DNA of 64,000 nucleotides from positions 7,442,476 through 7,506,475 of the forward strand of contig CM060121.1 of NCBI GenBank assembly GCA_030522415.1, read 5' to 3'. The DNA is from Channallabes apus. Taxonomy: Eukaryota; Chordata; Actinopteri; Siluriformes; Clariidae. Within the stretch, counting starts at the first letter, position 1. Each line of letters opens with the position of its first letter. The notes beneath the pieces are model-generated. The model was not told where the DNA came from, made no database searches, and was given only the letters and a program-made list of their open reading frames with translations. The translations under genes were made by a program, and so were the position numbers. Shown here in pieces: positions 46,464 through 57,239 of the stretch.

Positions 46464-47844
46464 CACTATGGTTATGAACTTATATGGACCTCAATTTTGA
46501 TTTAAGACATACTTAAAAACATTCAAACTATGCTTTAAACATAAGCAATTTACCAAGCAAAAAGCATATGCAATTTAAGCAAAAAGTCTAAAGGAAGGGG
46601 ATAGAAAATGTGGACTATAGGAGCAGATTACATTCAACTGACTTAAGTGAGACAATGTGTGGAGAAATCTGTAAACATTATTTTTGTGATCATATTTGTA
46701 TTTTACACATACATTTTGTATTTGCATATTATATTTAAAATGATGTTAGGCAAAAAATTTTGCTACATGGTTAAGCATTTCCAAGACTCCTTTTCTCAAC
46801 CTTAAAAACTATTTTACTACTGATAGAATTCTTTCGAATGGTGATTAATAACTGCTAAATAAGCTAATATCACTAAATATATTTGTACTAGTTAGTCAGG
46901 AATGGTGAGGTAATGCTTCTGGACATCTTGTATGAATGGTTTTGGTAACTGTTACTGATCGGACTGTGGACTCAGATACCCATCCCAGTGAACAGCTGCA
47001 CTTCTGCCAATTTTGTTTCAGAGTTTTGGCAGAGTTTACAATTCGTATAAATGATCCTCCTGCTGAGATCAGCCGAGGCTTTGCAACGTTTACCGCCAAA
47101 CTATCATTAGTCAGCACTGAAGAATGTTTTCCCCCCTTTAAATGCATAAAATGTGCAACCCAAAGGCCAAATGTTCAAAACCCCATCCTGTTCCAGTATA
47201 CTCTAAGTTACATACCTGTTTATTAACAAGGCCATTCTTCAGCATTTACTGTATGTATCTATGCATGTATGTATCACCTTTCTGGTCCATTGGAAGGCCA
47301 ATAATGCACAGTGGGCCTAAAACGAGATGATAAATTCCCTTAGAGAATTACCCACCATCAACCATTGTTCCTGATATGATGAAAGAGTAAAGGTCAGTAA
47401 GAAGTCTGAACAAGACACAATAATACCCAGTGTAACTTGCCAGTCTTCAGCAATGATTGCATCCATCTTGTGCAGAAAGGCATCTCAGATAACGAGTGGC
47501 TTTTGTATTTAGCTTCAGCTAAAACAGAAAGGCTTAAAAAAAATTTATTAATAGTGTGATAGAGTCCAGAGGTTTCAATATTTTAAGGGTTAAATAAGAC
47601 TCGCAAAGAACATAATGCAATATAAAGCACATGAGGTTATAATGACTAGTAAACATGACCAAGGCAGAGCCTCGGACTGGATACCAGGTGGAATTTCAGT
47701 TAATTTCTGTGGTACTGGTGCTATCATGGCAAGCTTTATTATAATCTTCTGTGAGTAGAACAGCTGCAGTTTTTGGGAGCTGTTGCTCCTCACGAATAAT
47801 ATGGGTTGGAGACAACTTACAGTAACAACCACAGAGCTGAAGCT
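46464..47844. other. no gene recognised
   Basis: The 96-codon frame at 46936-47226 and its antisense partner show no recognisable domain. A GC-neutral stretch at about 46930-47110 might be a decayed coding piece, but I cannot identify it. Confidence 0.4.
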
Positions 47845-48042
47845 GACATTCCACCAACAGCCACAAGCATCAGTCCTGATGTTCCAACAAGAACCACAAG
47901 CTTTAGTCCTGACATTCCACCAACAAACATGAGCTTTAATCCTGATGTTCCACCAACAACCAAAAGCTTTAATCCTGATGTTCCATCAACAACTATAAGC
48001 TTTAGACCTGATATTTCACTAGCAACCATAAGGCTTTTAGTT
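47845..48042 (+). repeat. 33-bp tandem array, six units
   Basis: Six units of exactly 33 bases start at 47845, 47878, 47911, 47944, 47977 and 48010. The consensus is near 'gatgttccaccaacaaccac' then 'aagctttaatcct'. In one frame they read as an 11-residue repeat (DVPPTTKSFNP-like) inside an 83-codon plus-strand open frame (47806-48057). Every unit preserves phase, but nothing else supports a gene. Confidence 0.9.
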
Positions 48043-48300
48043 CTCTATCTACACTAATGGTGGAACTGCAAATATTACATAATGCTGGCACAGCGTGATA
48101 CACTCACCTCATGGTTAAACATGTTGACTTACATAACATAGTGATAAATTGATATGACAGGGTTTAACACCATGTTTTCATAGAGCTTACTTTGTATAGA
48201 AAAGCATTGTTATTCTGAAACAGCTTTAGGCCTCTTCCTTCCAGTGAAGTAAATATGTTCTACTACAGTACAGCAAACATGGACATCCTTTATATGAGAG

Positions 48301-48649
48301 CCATTCAAGTCAAATCAGGACTTTCGATTGTGCAGAATTACATAACACAGTTATGAGAGTAAAAACTCCCTCCTCTACAGTATATAATCTCCTAATCCAG
48401 TTATCACAGCATTTTACTACTGCTAGTATACCATCAAGGTAGAAAGTTTTCTCATTATGCGGGAGCCATGATTAGACTGTCGGCTTCACGTCTGAAACCG
48501 GTGTGACAATAACCTTCAGCCAAGTTCCTGTAATGTGCAAGTGGTGTTGGTGAATGATTATGAGTACAGTTCCAAGTTGGTAACAAATTATCTGTCGATT
48601 TTCAAAGATCAATTGTTCCTCTCACTGGATGTTCACAGGAACAACTATT
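48301..48649 (-). pseudogene. mariner remnant, left part
   Basis: The left end 'ttcaagtcaaatcaggactt' at about 48304 is a mariner-type terminus. Bases 48440-48540 parallel the transposase-derived blocks at 27.1 and 44.0 kb ('gagccatgattagactg'), but the frame is badly eroded. The copy is interrupted by the Harbinger-like MITE and continues at about 49224-49420. Confidence 0.65.
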
Positions 48650-49223
48650 GCCTCTTTTCCACTGCATAGAAAGACATGACACGGTTCAGTTCAACTCACT
48701 TCGGTTCGGCGCAGTTTGGCTCGGTTTGCGCTTCCACTGCAGTGTAGTAACGCTTTTTAGCGTGGGCGGGATTACTCACGCGCGTGGCGCTGCTACTGCC
48801 ATGACGTCATCGTAAACGCGCCACAAACAAACACACAACAATGGAGCATATCGACGGCATGGTGTTCTTCATTCTCGGCATGTGGATGTTTTTAACAGCG
48901 AGACGAAGGAGTTTGCTTCAAAAGAGGCCGACGGTTAATACAAAAAGGTATGTCCGATCCTTCTCTGGCTGTTCTAAATATATCGGTTCTGTTGTGTCTC
49001 ATGTCGCAAGTTCGGTGACGCAGTAATGACGATTTTCTCCGGCCAATCAGTGACCAGCAGAGTTTACACATCACGTTTTGGTAACGGTTCGGCACGCTTG
49101 GAACCTCGGCCGAGGTGGTACTGAAAAAAGGACCAGGTACCAGGTACTGTTCCCAGTGGAAAACCCCCCAAAAGTGAGTAGAACTGAACCGTGTCGTGTC
49201 GTACTATGCAGTGGAAAAGCGCC
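48650..49223. mobile_element. PIF/Harbinger-like non-autonomous element
   Basis: The ends 'cctcttttccactgcatag' and 'ctatgcagtggaaaagcgcc' are near-perfect inverted repeats, and subterminal 'cggttcggcgcagtttggct' words fit the fish Harbinger MITE pattern. The interior has a CG-rich segment and a small plus-strand frame (48841-49026) starting MEHIDGMVFFILGMWMFLTA, possibly a relic of an ancestral Harbinger gene. No target duplication could be fixed. Confidence 0.75.
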
Positions 49224-49420
49224 ATATATGTCCTATGAGCCACCTCGCCCAGGATCGTCGTTCATAGACATGCGGGTTTATTTAAAAGGTTTAGACCATT
49301 CAAATGTTTTACTGCAGAGTATCATCACTACATTGTAATGTCATCTGTCAATATCATCCCGTTTTACACCTTCATTCACAAGACATTTTTATCACAAGTC
49401 CTATTATTTTTGTGTTTAGT
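49224..49420 (-). mobile_element. mariner remnant, right part
   Basis: Resumes the interrupted mariner copy. The 'aggatcgtcgttcatagac' block has a relative at about 27838-27856, and the end near 49390-49415 ('atcacaagtccta') corresponds to the other mariner terminus. Confidence 0.55.
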
Positions 49421-52400
49421 GGCAATGGTTTGGTGAAGGCACACAAATGGTCAAGAATTTAAAAAGGCACACTGTTGAGCACTGATGCAGGTGAGAAGAG
49501 AAAAAATAGTGCTTATTCCCATCAAAAGGTGACTTCTGGTGACCACACCTGTTCTCACACATTATCGTTTTCAGTCCCTTACCACCATGGGTGTAAATGC
49601 TTCCCCCTGTGGTGTCCCAAGTGACAGGAACTGCATCCCTATGCCTTGTATTCAAGAACCTCGGCCTCAACCAAACATAACTACTGTGAGAAAACGAAAC
49701 AAACAAGACATTAAAGAATTAAATACAATATTTATTTTCTCCAAGGTTCATACGCAGAGTGTTATTATGAACTGTGAAGATAGATTCATATTACTGCTAA
49801 ACAAACATTTTTGGAGTCTTTTGCTGACACTCAGGAATCAACTGTGTGATGAATGATGGGCCTGGAAATCCAGACAGCGATGAACAGCATTCCTGAGAGA
49901 CGACAAGCTGCTCTTAATTAAGTGATCCCGGAAAGAGCCGTTAGCAGATTACAATAAAATAGAAAGACAGGCATTTCACTTGGCTTTGCTTTTTCCCCCT
50001 CTTTTTGTGCAGATGGCTCCTGGGAGTCCAGGACATGACAGAAAGAAAAAAAAACATGTTGAAAAGAAGCAAACAAGTCTGCAAATAAATGATTGATCCT
50101 GAAAAGAACTTGCATTGCAAATGAGTGGCGTAGCTGGAATTTCATTTCGGAGGGAGTTGGTGACAAGCAAGCTGGCAGGCAGCATTTCTGAAAGACATCA
50201 CTATAGTTAGAATAACAATGACCCCTATTACCACTGCCAGAGACAAAACAGAAGACAGCATTTAGTACAATTGCCTTCCCAGCAAGGTTTCATTTGTAGC
50301 TTTCCTCATAGCTTGTAAGACGTTTGTTCGAGACCGGATTTCAAGTGTCTGCCTTTTGTATTTATTTAGGATAAATACCCTCGTAAAGTATTCACACTGG
50401 ACACTTCAGGTTAAGATCCCTCACTCTGGTCACAACCTCCTCCTTGGATATATTTCTTTCTGAATATTCTGGATGTCCTCCGTCCAGCCTTAGCAGATCG
50501 TGGAAACTTTTCCCAAGAGAAATGCTGTAAAATGCACTTGTCTAGGATAGTTATGGCCTCCACCAACCATTATTTAAGGTCTTTTTCATTCCATGTTTAT
50601 TTCCCTGGGCTGTAGCTGTAGGGGATCGCAGATTCTTAATTTTCAGAGCTACTGCACCCAGATGAGCTCTTAGACAAAAGGAGAATGTAGAACAGATTTC
50701 TCTCTGGCAAACATTCTCAGCATCAGACTGAGCTGTGGGCAACAGAGTTTTGAGCAACTTCATGAAATATAATGACAATAATTGTTATACATTGCACTTG
50801 TGCGTGATATTTCGAATCTTCTCTCCGCTTGGTATGTGTGCGCACTTACAGTACAAGAGCATTGTGGCTAGTCGCAGTTAGTGTGCACTTTTTAAAAAAC
50901 CATCATCAAATCTCAAAACTCAAGAATCACCGCCAAATTGTCTAGAATAAACACAGACATTTCAAATTACAACACATTCTACCCACACTGAATAAAGAAC
51001 ATAAACTAAAATTCTCCACAACAGACTTGTCAGATTTGTATTGTTAATTTTCAGTACTGTGCACGTGAGTACGTGAGCCACCCCCCTTATTGCTTCATAT
51101 TTTGCTTCCAATGAGCTCTTGTATTTTTAATGTAGTCTTCAGGAATAGTTCTCCAGGCTTCTGAAAGACTTTTCTGGCTCTCATTTTTGGCAAGGTTTTG
51201 GCTCCCATATTCAGTCCAGTCCCTGTAACAGACCAGTTTTAGAGGAACGTTTTTTGTTTCTTAAGCCGCACTGTGACCTACTGTATGAATCGCTCAAGCA
51301 TAAAAAAACAAAACATCTAACTTAAGGCATGAACAGGTGCAGATTATACAGTAACAGATGATCAGGCCGAGGATTAGTATACCATTGATGCTGAATGCTG
51401 GTTGGAACAGACGAGAGGGGAAATGAGGTGGCTGCTGAGGTTGTTACTGGACATAAAGTACCACATTCTTAATTGTGTCTTTAGGCACTTTGAAGCTTAT
51501 CGCGGTAAAATATTTGTTCCCATTCCCTTTATTTTGGAAAGAGAGCAAGAGAGAGAGAGAGATATAGAGCATACAGTATAAAGAGCCGTAACATGAATAC
51601 CTTTGTACATGAGAGGCTGGTTAGTAAATGGCAGTGTATAGCTTCACATATTCTAAGTGATAACAGGGGCAACTTTATCATTGATCATTTCCCTATAACA
51701 ATACTCATTGCGATGGAGGATTAGTAGAGAATAGACTTTATACAGTATTTATAGCACAAAAATACACAGTTTACTCAAGTAACAACCTCCCACATGGAAC
51801 ACAAAAAGCATTCTTTAATAATATTAGCATTAAATTATATAACTTTGCACAATATAAATGATCTATTTACTACAGTACTGCAATTTGGTATAAGCCACTT
51901 GAATCAAATTAAATAAAAGTCAGCTCCAAGTCCTGATGTATAACTGAGTGGAAGGATTATTATTATTATTATTATTTTTTTTAGATTTCAGACTCATAGC
52001 TGCTTCTCAGTTTCATTCCCTAACCAGCTACCAATTTTGTGTGTCTGTGTGTGTTGGGTGTTCAAGGGTAGAACATTAATTATATTAGCTCTGGCAGCTG
52101 TATGAATATGTGTCCTTGCTGTCACAGGAAGAGGAAGTGCTTACGTAAAGCAGGGATTTGTAAAGGCCTTGGAACTAAACTCGGTTTCCAATAGAAACAA
52201 TGAGAGTCAACTTTTTTTTTACAAGATATTAGCCATATTGGGAAGCACACACTAACTTGTGGCCATGCTGCACAATAAATAGATAGTAAAAACACAATGG
52301 GCTTTTTCTTCTACATGTCATCAGTTATTTATTCCAGAAATGGAAATATGAAGAACCATTTTTTAAATTCCACATCCTGGCTATGCTCCAAACCACAACT

Positions 52401-52890
52401 TTGCTACCGTACTACATGCTATCCAAATTGACATGAACCTGACCCTTTTAAAATGAGTTTCCTTTTTCTTTTTTTTCTTACCTTATCTTATTAGTAGAAA
52501 GAAAAACTATTTTGTTTATTAATTCTAAAACACCTCAGATACTTCAAAGAACTGCCTATAATTGCCAGACCTTGGCTGCACCCTAATCCAGTGGACTACA
52601 TGGTATGGAAGTTAATTATTCACCATCTGTTATTATGTACAAAATATGATACAGTATTGCACCATAGAAATTTAAAGCATAGGACACCTACTGTCAGCAT
52701 GAGCAAGCTCAGTGACTAATTTAACTGCATAGAGTAATTATTAGGCAGTATGCTGGCATAGTCATTAAATAAAAAAGTCATAAAATATTTGCACATGATA
52801 TGTGAATCAATTTCTCACGTAAGAAATTATAAGATTAGGAAAAATACAAGGAGTGGCTATACCAAGTAACCTATACTATAAATGTATATA
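49421..52890. other. no gene recognised; longest relatively repeat-poor stretch
   Basis: About 3.5 kb with little recognisable repeat content apart from short (GA)n at 51542-51561 and (ATT)n at 51957-51975. Open frames such as 49539-49856, 49918-50185 and 50551-50778 have no domains. It may contain intronic or regulatory sequence, but nothing definite can be called. Confidence 0.5.
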
Positions 52891-52995
52891 CAGTAGAACC
52901 TCAGATTGCGAGTAACGTGGTTTGTGAGTGTTTTTTAATACATTCTGACTTGGAAAAACGAGCAATTCTTGGTTTACGAGTACCGAGTATCACAC
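52891..52995 (+). mobile_element. Tigger-like left-end fragment
   Basis: Begins cagtagaacctcagattgcg after a TA dinucleotide and matches the first 100 or so bases of the copy at 31981-33006. The rest of the element is missing. Confidence 0.8.
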
Positions 52996-54099
52996 TGAAA
53001 AAAAGGAGACTGGCCATCATTTGGATTTGTTTAAGCACCTTTTGTGCAGTTAAACGAGGGTTTTTTCTTAAGCAAAACATATTAATATAATGTTATATTT
53101 ATATCATGTGCAGTTAAAGTACATGAACCTTATTAGTTCACGTTGGGCAGAGACATAGCATTCAAGGTAGGATCAAGTGAGTCAATTAAGTACTGTAAAT
53201 GTATCAATATTTTTCTCGCGATCTTATATGTGATCGTGTACAGATCGCAAAGCATGACTGTTTCTTACTGTAGTTCTGAGCATCATTCAGCTCACCTCGG
53301 TTAAGTGTGGATGGTGGCATCACGTTTGAACTTGAAAATTTTAATTTAATATTCTTTGGAGTCACCAATGATTAACTGCATGATATTTTCTCTCGCGCTG
53401 TTTATTAACCTTTTCCACCCGTACTTGAAGTTCAAACAGTTTCAATACGTTTTGTCTGTGAAAGATTTTCAAGTAGATACCATTAACTTTCTGTTATTAA
53501 TGGGAGAATTTACAATAACGGTGGACAAGTGTTGAGTTGTTCTTGTATATCAGTGTTAAACTGCGGCCACACTAGAAATGGGCGGGGAGAAACTTTGCAC
53601 GCGAAATAGAAGATACCAGAAGGTTCTGGCTCTGTAAAAACGAAGCATAAAATGTTTATGTTCTTAATTATACATCAGTTTCGTTTTGCAAGTCACAGTT
53701 TTGAATATTAGACGTTGTGTATATGTTAATATTTTTTTTCCTGTCGTTGCTGCAGATTGCCTTTAGCAGAGCCTCGCCCCTTCAGTCTGTGGCTCAGTCT
53801 TTATGGTGAGTGTGTCTTCTCTCAAAGTTACAGAATTCGGATTGGCCTTACCCAAAGTTATATTAAGAAGAAAATAAACAGAATGCCAAAAAGAAATAAT
53901 ATAATACACAATATAAACAGACAACATCTCTTAACATTTTTTGACACCCTCTGTACAGTATATTGGCACCTTGCTGCATTGCTTCAAAAACGATCAAGCG
54001 ATCAAAAACCCCAAATGTATACAGTACTATTTGTATTAATACAAAACAATTCTGACTTGTATAAGTGTTTTTTATTCTGTTAATTGTTTCTGCATATTA
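52996..54099. other. no gene recognised
   Basis: AT-rich, without domain-bearing frames. The plus-strand frame at 53757-54083 (108 codons) shows no recognisable feature. Confidence 0.5.
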
Positions 54100-54541
54100 A
54101 CAAGCACACTCAATCTGTGACTATCCAGGAGTCAGCACTTTAACTACACATGGTTTGGAGCTACACATGCTGCTCCTGTTCTCTCAGTGTTCCATCTGCC
54201 CTCTACACCTGCTGACTCATCCCTGTGCTGAACTGGGCTTCAGCTGCATAGCACACATGATGTTATATAATTTCTATCCGTTATCACCCAAATGAGGATG
54301 GGTTCCTCTCAAGATTTCTTCCTATTGCCATCTCAGAGAGTTTTTCCTTGCCACTGTCGCCTTCACCCTTGTCTTGCTCATCAGAGATAATCTCATTATT
54401 ATCTAGACACATTTTTCTCACACATACACACTTCCATAAATTTTCTTTTCAAATTTTCTTTTTCATTTTTGTGAAGTTGCTTTGAGACATTGACCATTGT
54501 TAAAAGCGCTATATAAATAAAATTGAAATTGAATTGAAATT
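54100..54541 (+). mobile_element. L2-like LINE 3' UTR with (TTGAA)n tail
   Basis: Holds the typical fish LINE 3' landmarks in order: 'gggttcctctcaagatttct', 'gggagtttttccttgcc'-like (here 'gagagtttttccttgccact'), 'gttaaaagcgctatataaat', then short ATTGAA-type tail repeats to about 54541. The ORF part is missing, so it is a 5'-truncated insertion. Confidence 0.88.
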
Positions 54542-55170
54542 ATACGGTGGGCAAGTTTTTGTGGTGAGTGTGTGTGCGCAAATGCACATATATATATTTT
54601 TTTTTATTCATGGACTTTGGCACTAGATTGGAATACAAAACATTGTTGCTAGTGAGAGTAAAGTAACAAAGTAATTTTTTAAACATAATTAAGTGTAACA
54701 AGGTGGTGGTAGTGATGCTGCCTCAACCCCACCAACAAGAGCTCTTGTGGTCAGGTCTAAAACATTTGCTTTTGTTTGAGTTAAAGATTTATTGTACCAG
54801 ATAATGTGTCTCTTGTATGTGCCAGAAATACAGATCCTGTCATTTAAAAACTCACTTATGTTTCCATTTTTCTTTTGCAGTGAGTGGTGCTGCCAGTTGT
54901 GCAGTCGTTGTGAATGTGGCGTTGTAAGGCCTGCACCTCAGTTTTACCAAGTAGGTCTCAAGTATTAAAACATTACCGAGTTAAACATAGATATTATGAG
55001 ACTAATAACCGTTTTGTGTGTATTTAAACTGCCCATGCACTTTTAGAACATGGAATGCACTTTTAATTAATTTGCGTAGAATTCATGTGACTGGTTTAGT
55101 CATCAATCAGAAAGTTGTAAGTGCCACTTAAAGATGCTTGTAAGGATCTTGTCTCTGAAAGAGATTACTG
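54542..55170. other. no gene recognised
   Basis: No coding, RNA or repeat feature supported, apart from a short AT/T run at about 54587-54606. Confidence 0.5.
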
Positions 55171-56636
55171 CACTGTAAAAAAATTCTTGCTACTCCAACT
55201 AAAAAATTTCTAGTGACCTGTTGCATCTAAAATTTTTAGTTGGCTCAATTTAAGTTGTATAAACTATTTTGTTTTTGCTGTGCTGATTACCTCTAAATGT
55301 ACATACAAATTGAAATAAAACATTCTGTCAACTAAATGTTCTATGCTGAATAAACATGCCTAGTTAGGCCAACAAGCAGTCTCAAATTGAAATATAATGT
55401 TGTGTCAATTAAATGTTCCAAGTTGAATGAAAGGTACATTTTGAATTGGAAATTATGCTTGCATAATTATAAAATTAACATCTTAAAGTTTACTTGAGTA
55501 GGTTATTCACTGTGGCCACATTTCAAATAACATGACACATTCCTCTAAATTTGAATATTTTTTTAATGTAAACTTTAAACACCTGTTAAAGACTATCAAC
55601 ATTGATTAAGTGCAATCCAGATACTGTATTTCAACAAATAAACAACTGCTGCATTGTTATAACAAAATATGCAAATAACATTCCAAAATGCAAGAATGAA
55701 ACAGTGCCCTTAACATTCATGTTACAAAGCTTACTAATATCACACTCAGTCAAAACAGTATACTGGAAATTCTGCCTTGTAGAACAAAACATACTGATAT
55801 TTCTCAGTAAAAACGTGCAGTGGCTTATTTGAAAATAATAAAATATTTGCTTTAACTCAGAAATGGTTTAAGATTTAAAAAAAAATAAGGAAATGTTGTG
55901 AAATAATTTTGCCAAGCTCCAAGATTGTTTGCAGATGCAGTAAGCACTGTTTCCCAGATATTCTCCCTAATACCTGAAATACAAAAAGAAAAATATATGA
56001 ATAACTAATTAAGTAACCGTTTGTAGTTCAAAACCATTAAAAATCCTAGACAAAAAAATGTCCGTTTAGCCATTATAACCGTTTTCAGACACTATAAGGT
56101 TAATAAATGATGAAGGAGTGAGAACATTAAGCTCCCTCAGTGGCGCACTAACGCGCCGTCTTTTTCAAATAGCCTTTGAAATTATCAGTCATTAAAATGA
56201 TTAAAATGCATGTAACGTAAGTAAACTTTAGCGGTTTCATAGATTAACATTAATGTCAATGTACATACCATCTGAAAAAAAAATGCGTTAGGAGCTGAAA
56301 CGAGTGCTTTGTCAGATAACTACTGTAACACTCCAAATTATATAAATAAACACTCGAAAATATAATGTTCTAAAGCTTGCTGCTGGATAATATATATGTT
56401 ATAAAGCTAAAATTGCTAATTACTTTGCAGGACAGTTAGTTTCCATGAAGTACTCACCATTTCGGCAGGAAATAGCGGGAAGTTCGAAAATTCTGGAAGA
56501 ACGCTTTGCGCATGTGCAGAGGTCCCTCTTGTTCGTCCAACATAAAATTGTTTGTGTGCAGTTAAATGTTTCATGAACACAGTTATACTCGTTGCCTTGA
56601 TGAAACTTTCGTAGTTGAGTAATGAAATTTATACAA
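55171..56636. repeat. possible DNA-transposon left part interrupted by the LTR element
   Basis: Begins CACTGTAAAAAAATTC, a terminus type widespread in fish DNA transposons, with 'aacttaaa' and 'caacta' words following. A reverse-complement CACTGTAAAAAA end lies at about 62240-62251 beyond the LTR element, so the latter may be nested in it. Similarity of the two ends beyond about 12 bases is poor and no target duplication was found. Confidence 0.4.
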
Positions 56637-56641
56637 TCATT

Positions 56642-57239
56642 TGTCATGATTAGCTGTGTGCAGAAAGGTGGACGCAGATGCAGGAGAATGTAATGAACTC
56701 GTTTTTTTTATTAACTTAGTCGTTTTATGAACTCCTCGTTCAACTCAAAGTCTCTCTCTTTTGTAATTCAGTTCAAACAAATAAACAAAACCAAACGCAC
56801 ACAAAACAAACCCCAAGCCTACCACACACTCCCTGTGTGGGTAGCCCCCCGAAGTCCCACTTGTCCCTCGGACGCGCGTCAGGTCCAAAAACTGCCTGAT
56901 GCGGTTTCCAGGCGCACTTTGCTGAGCGCGACAGGTGCGCTTCCTGGAGTCCGGTGATCGGGCTGACTTAGCGCTGTGAGGGAGAGACGACAGCACTTTT
57001 AGCGAGGAAAGAGACACAGACCGTGACAAACACACACAGACACACAACTGTGAACGGACGAGACGCTATGGGCTCGACCGGCTTAAATAGAGACACATTA
57101 GGATAGGACACAGGTGTAGGTGTTCTTGTGATTAGGGAGACATACCAACGTTGACACACTAGGTGGGGACAAAGTGTCGGCTCAGTAATCCGGAGACCCA
57201 GATCTTATTTCCCTGGGCCGCGGAGGCACCGATGTTACA
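56642..57239 (-). repeat. 3' LTR of Ty3/gypsy chromovirus
   Basis: The 598-bp repeat has TG...CA ends on both strands and is nearly identical to 61554-62150; by eye I see two substitutions and one single-base indel. It is bordered on the left by TCATT (56637-56641). The last 27 codons and the stop of gag-pol (down to 57159) are coded inside it. Confidence 0.97.
56707..56712 (-). terminator. polyadenylation signal in 3' LTR
   Basis: AATAAA on the minus strand, directly followed upstream and downstream by A/T-rich sequence. The identical copy in the 5' LTR is at 61618-61623. It fits the R region end of the LTR and predicts an RNA end roughly 15-25 bases further (about 56685-56692). Confidence 0.65.

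Noticed and set aside
49539..50185. Host exons in the repeat-poor 49.4-52.9 kb stretch
   Set aside because: Frames are short, show no domains, and no consistent splice signals could be supported by eye.
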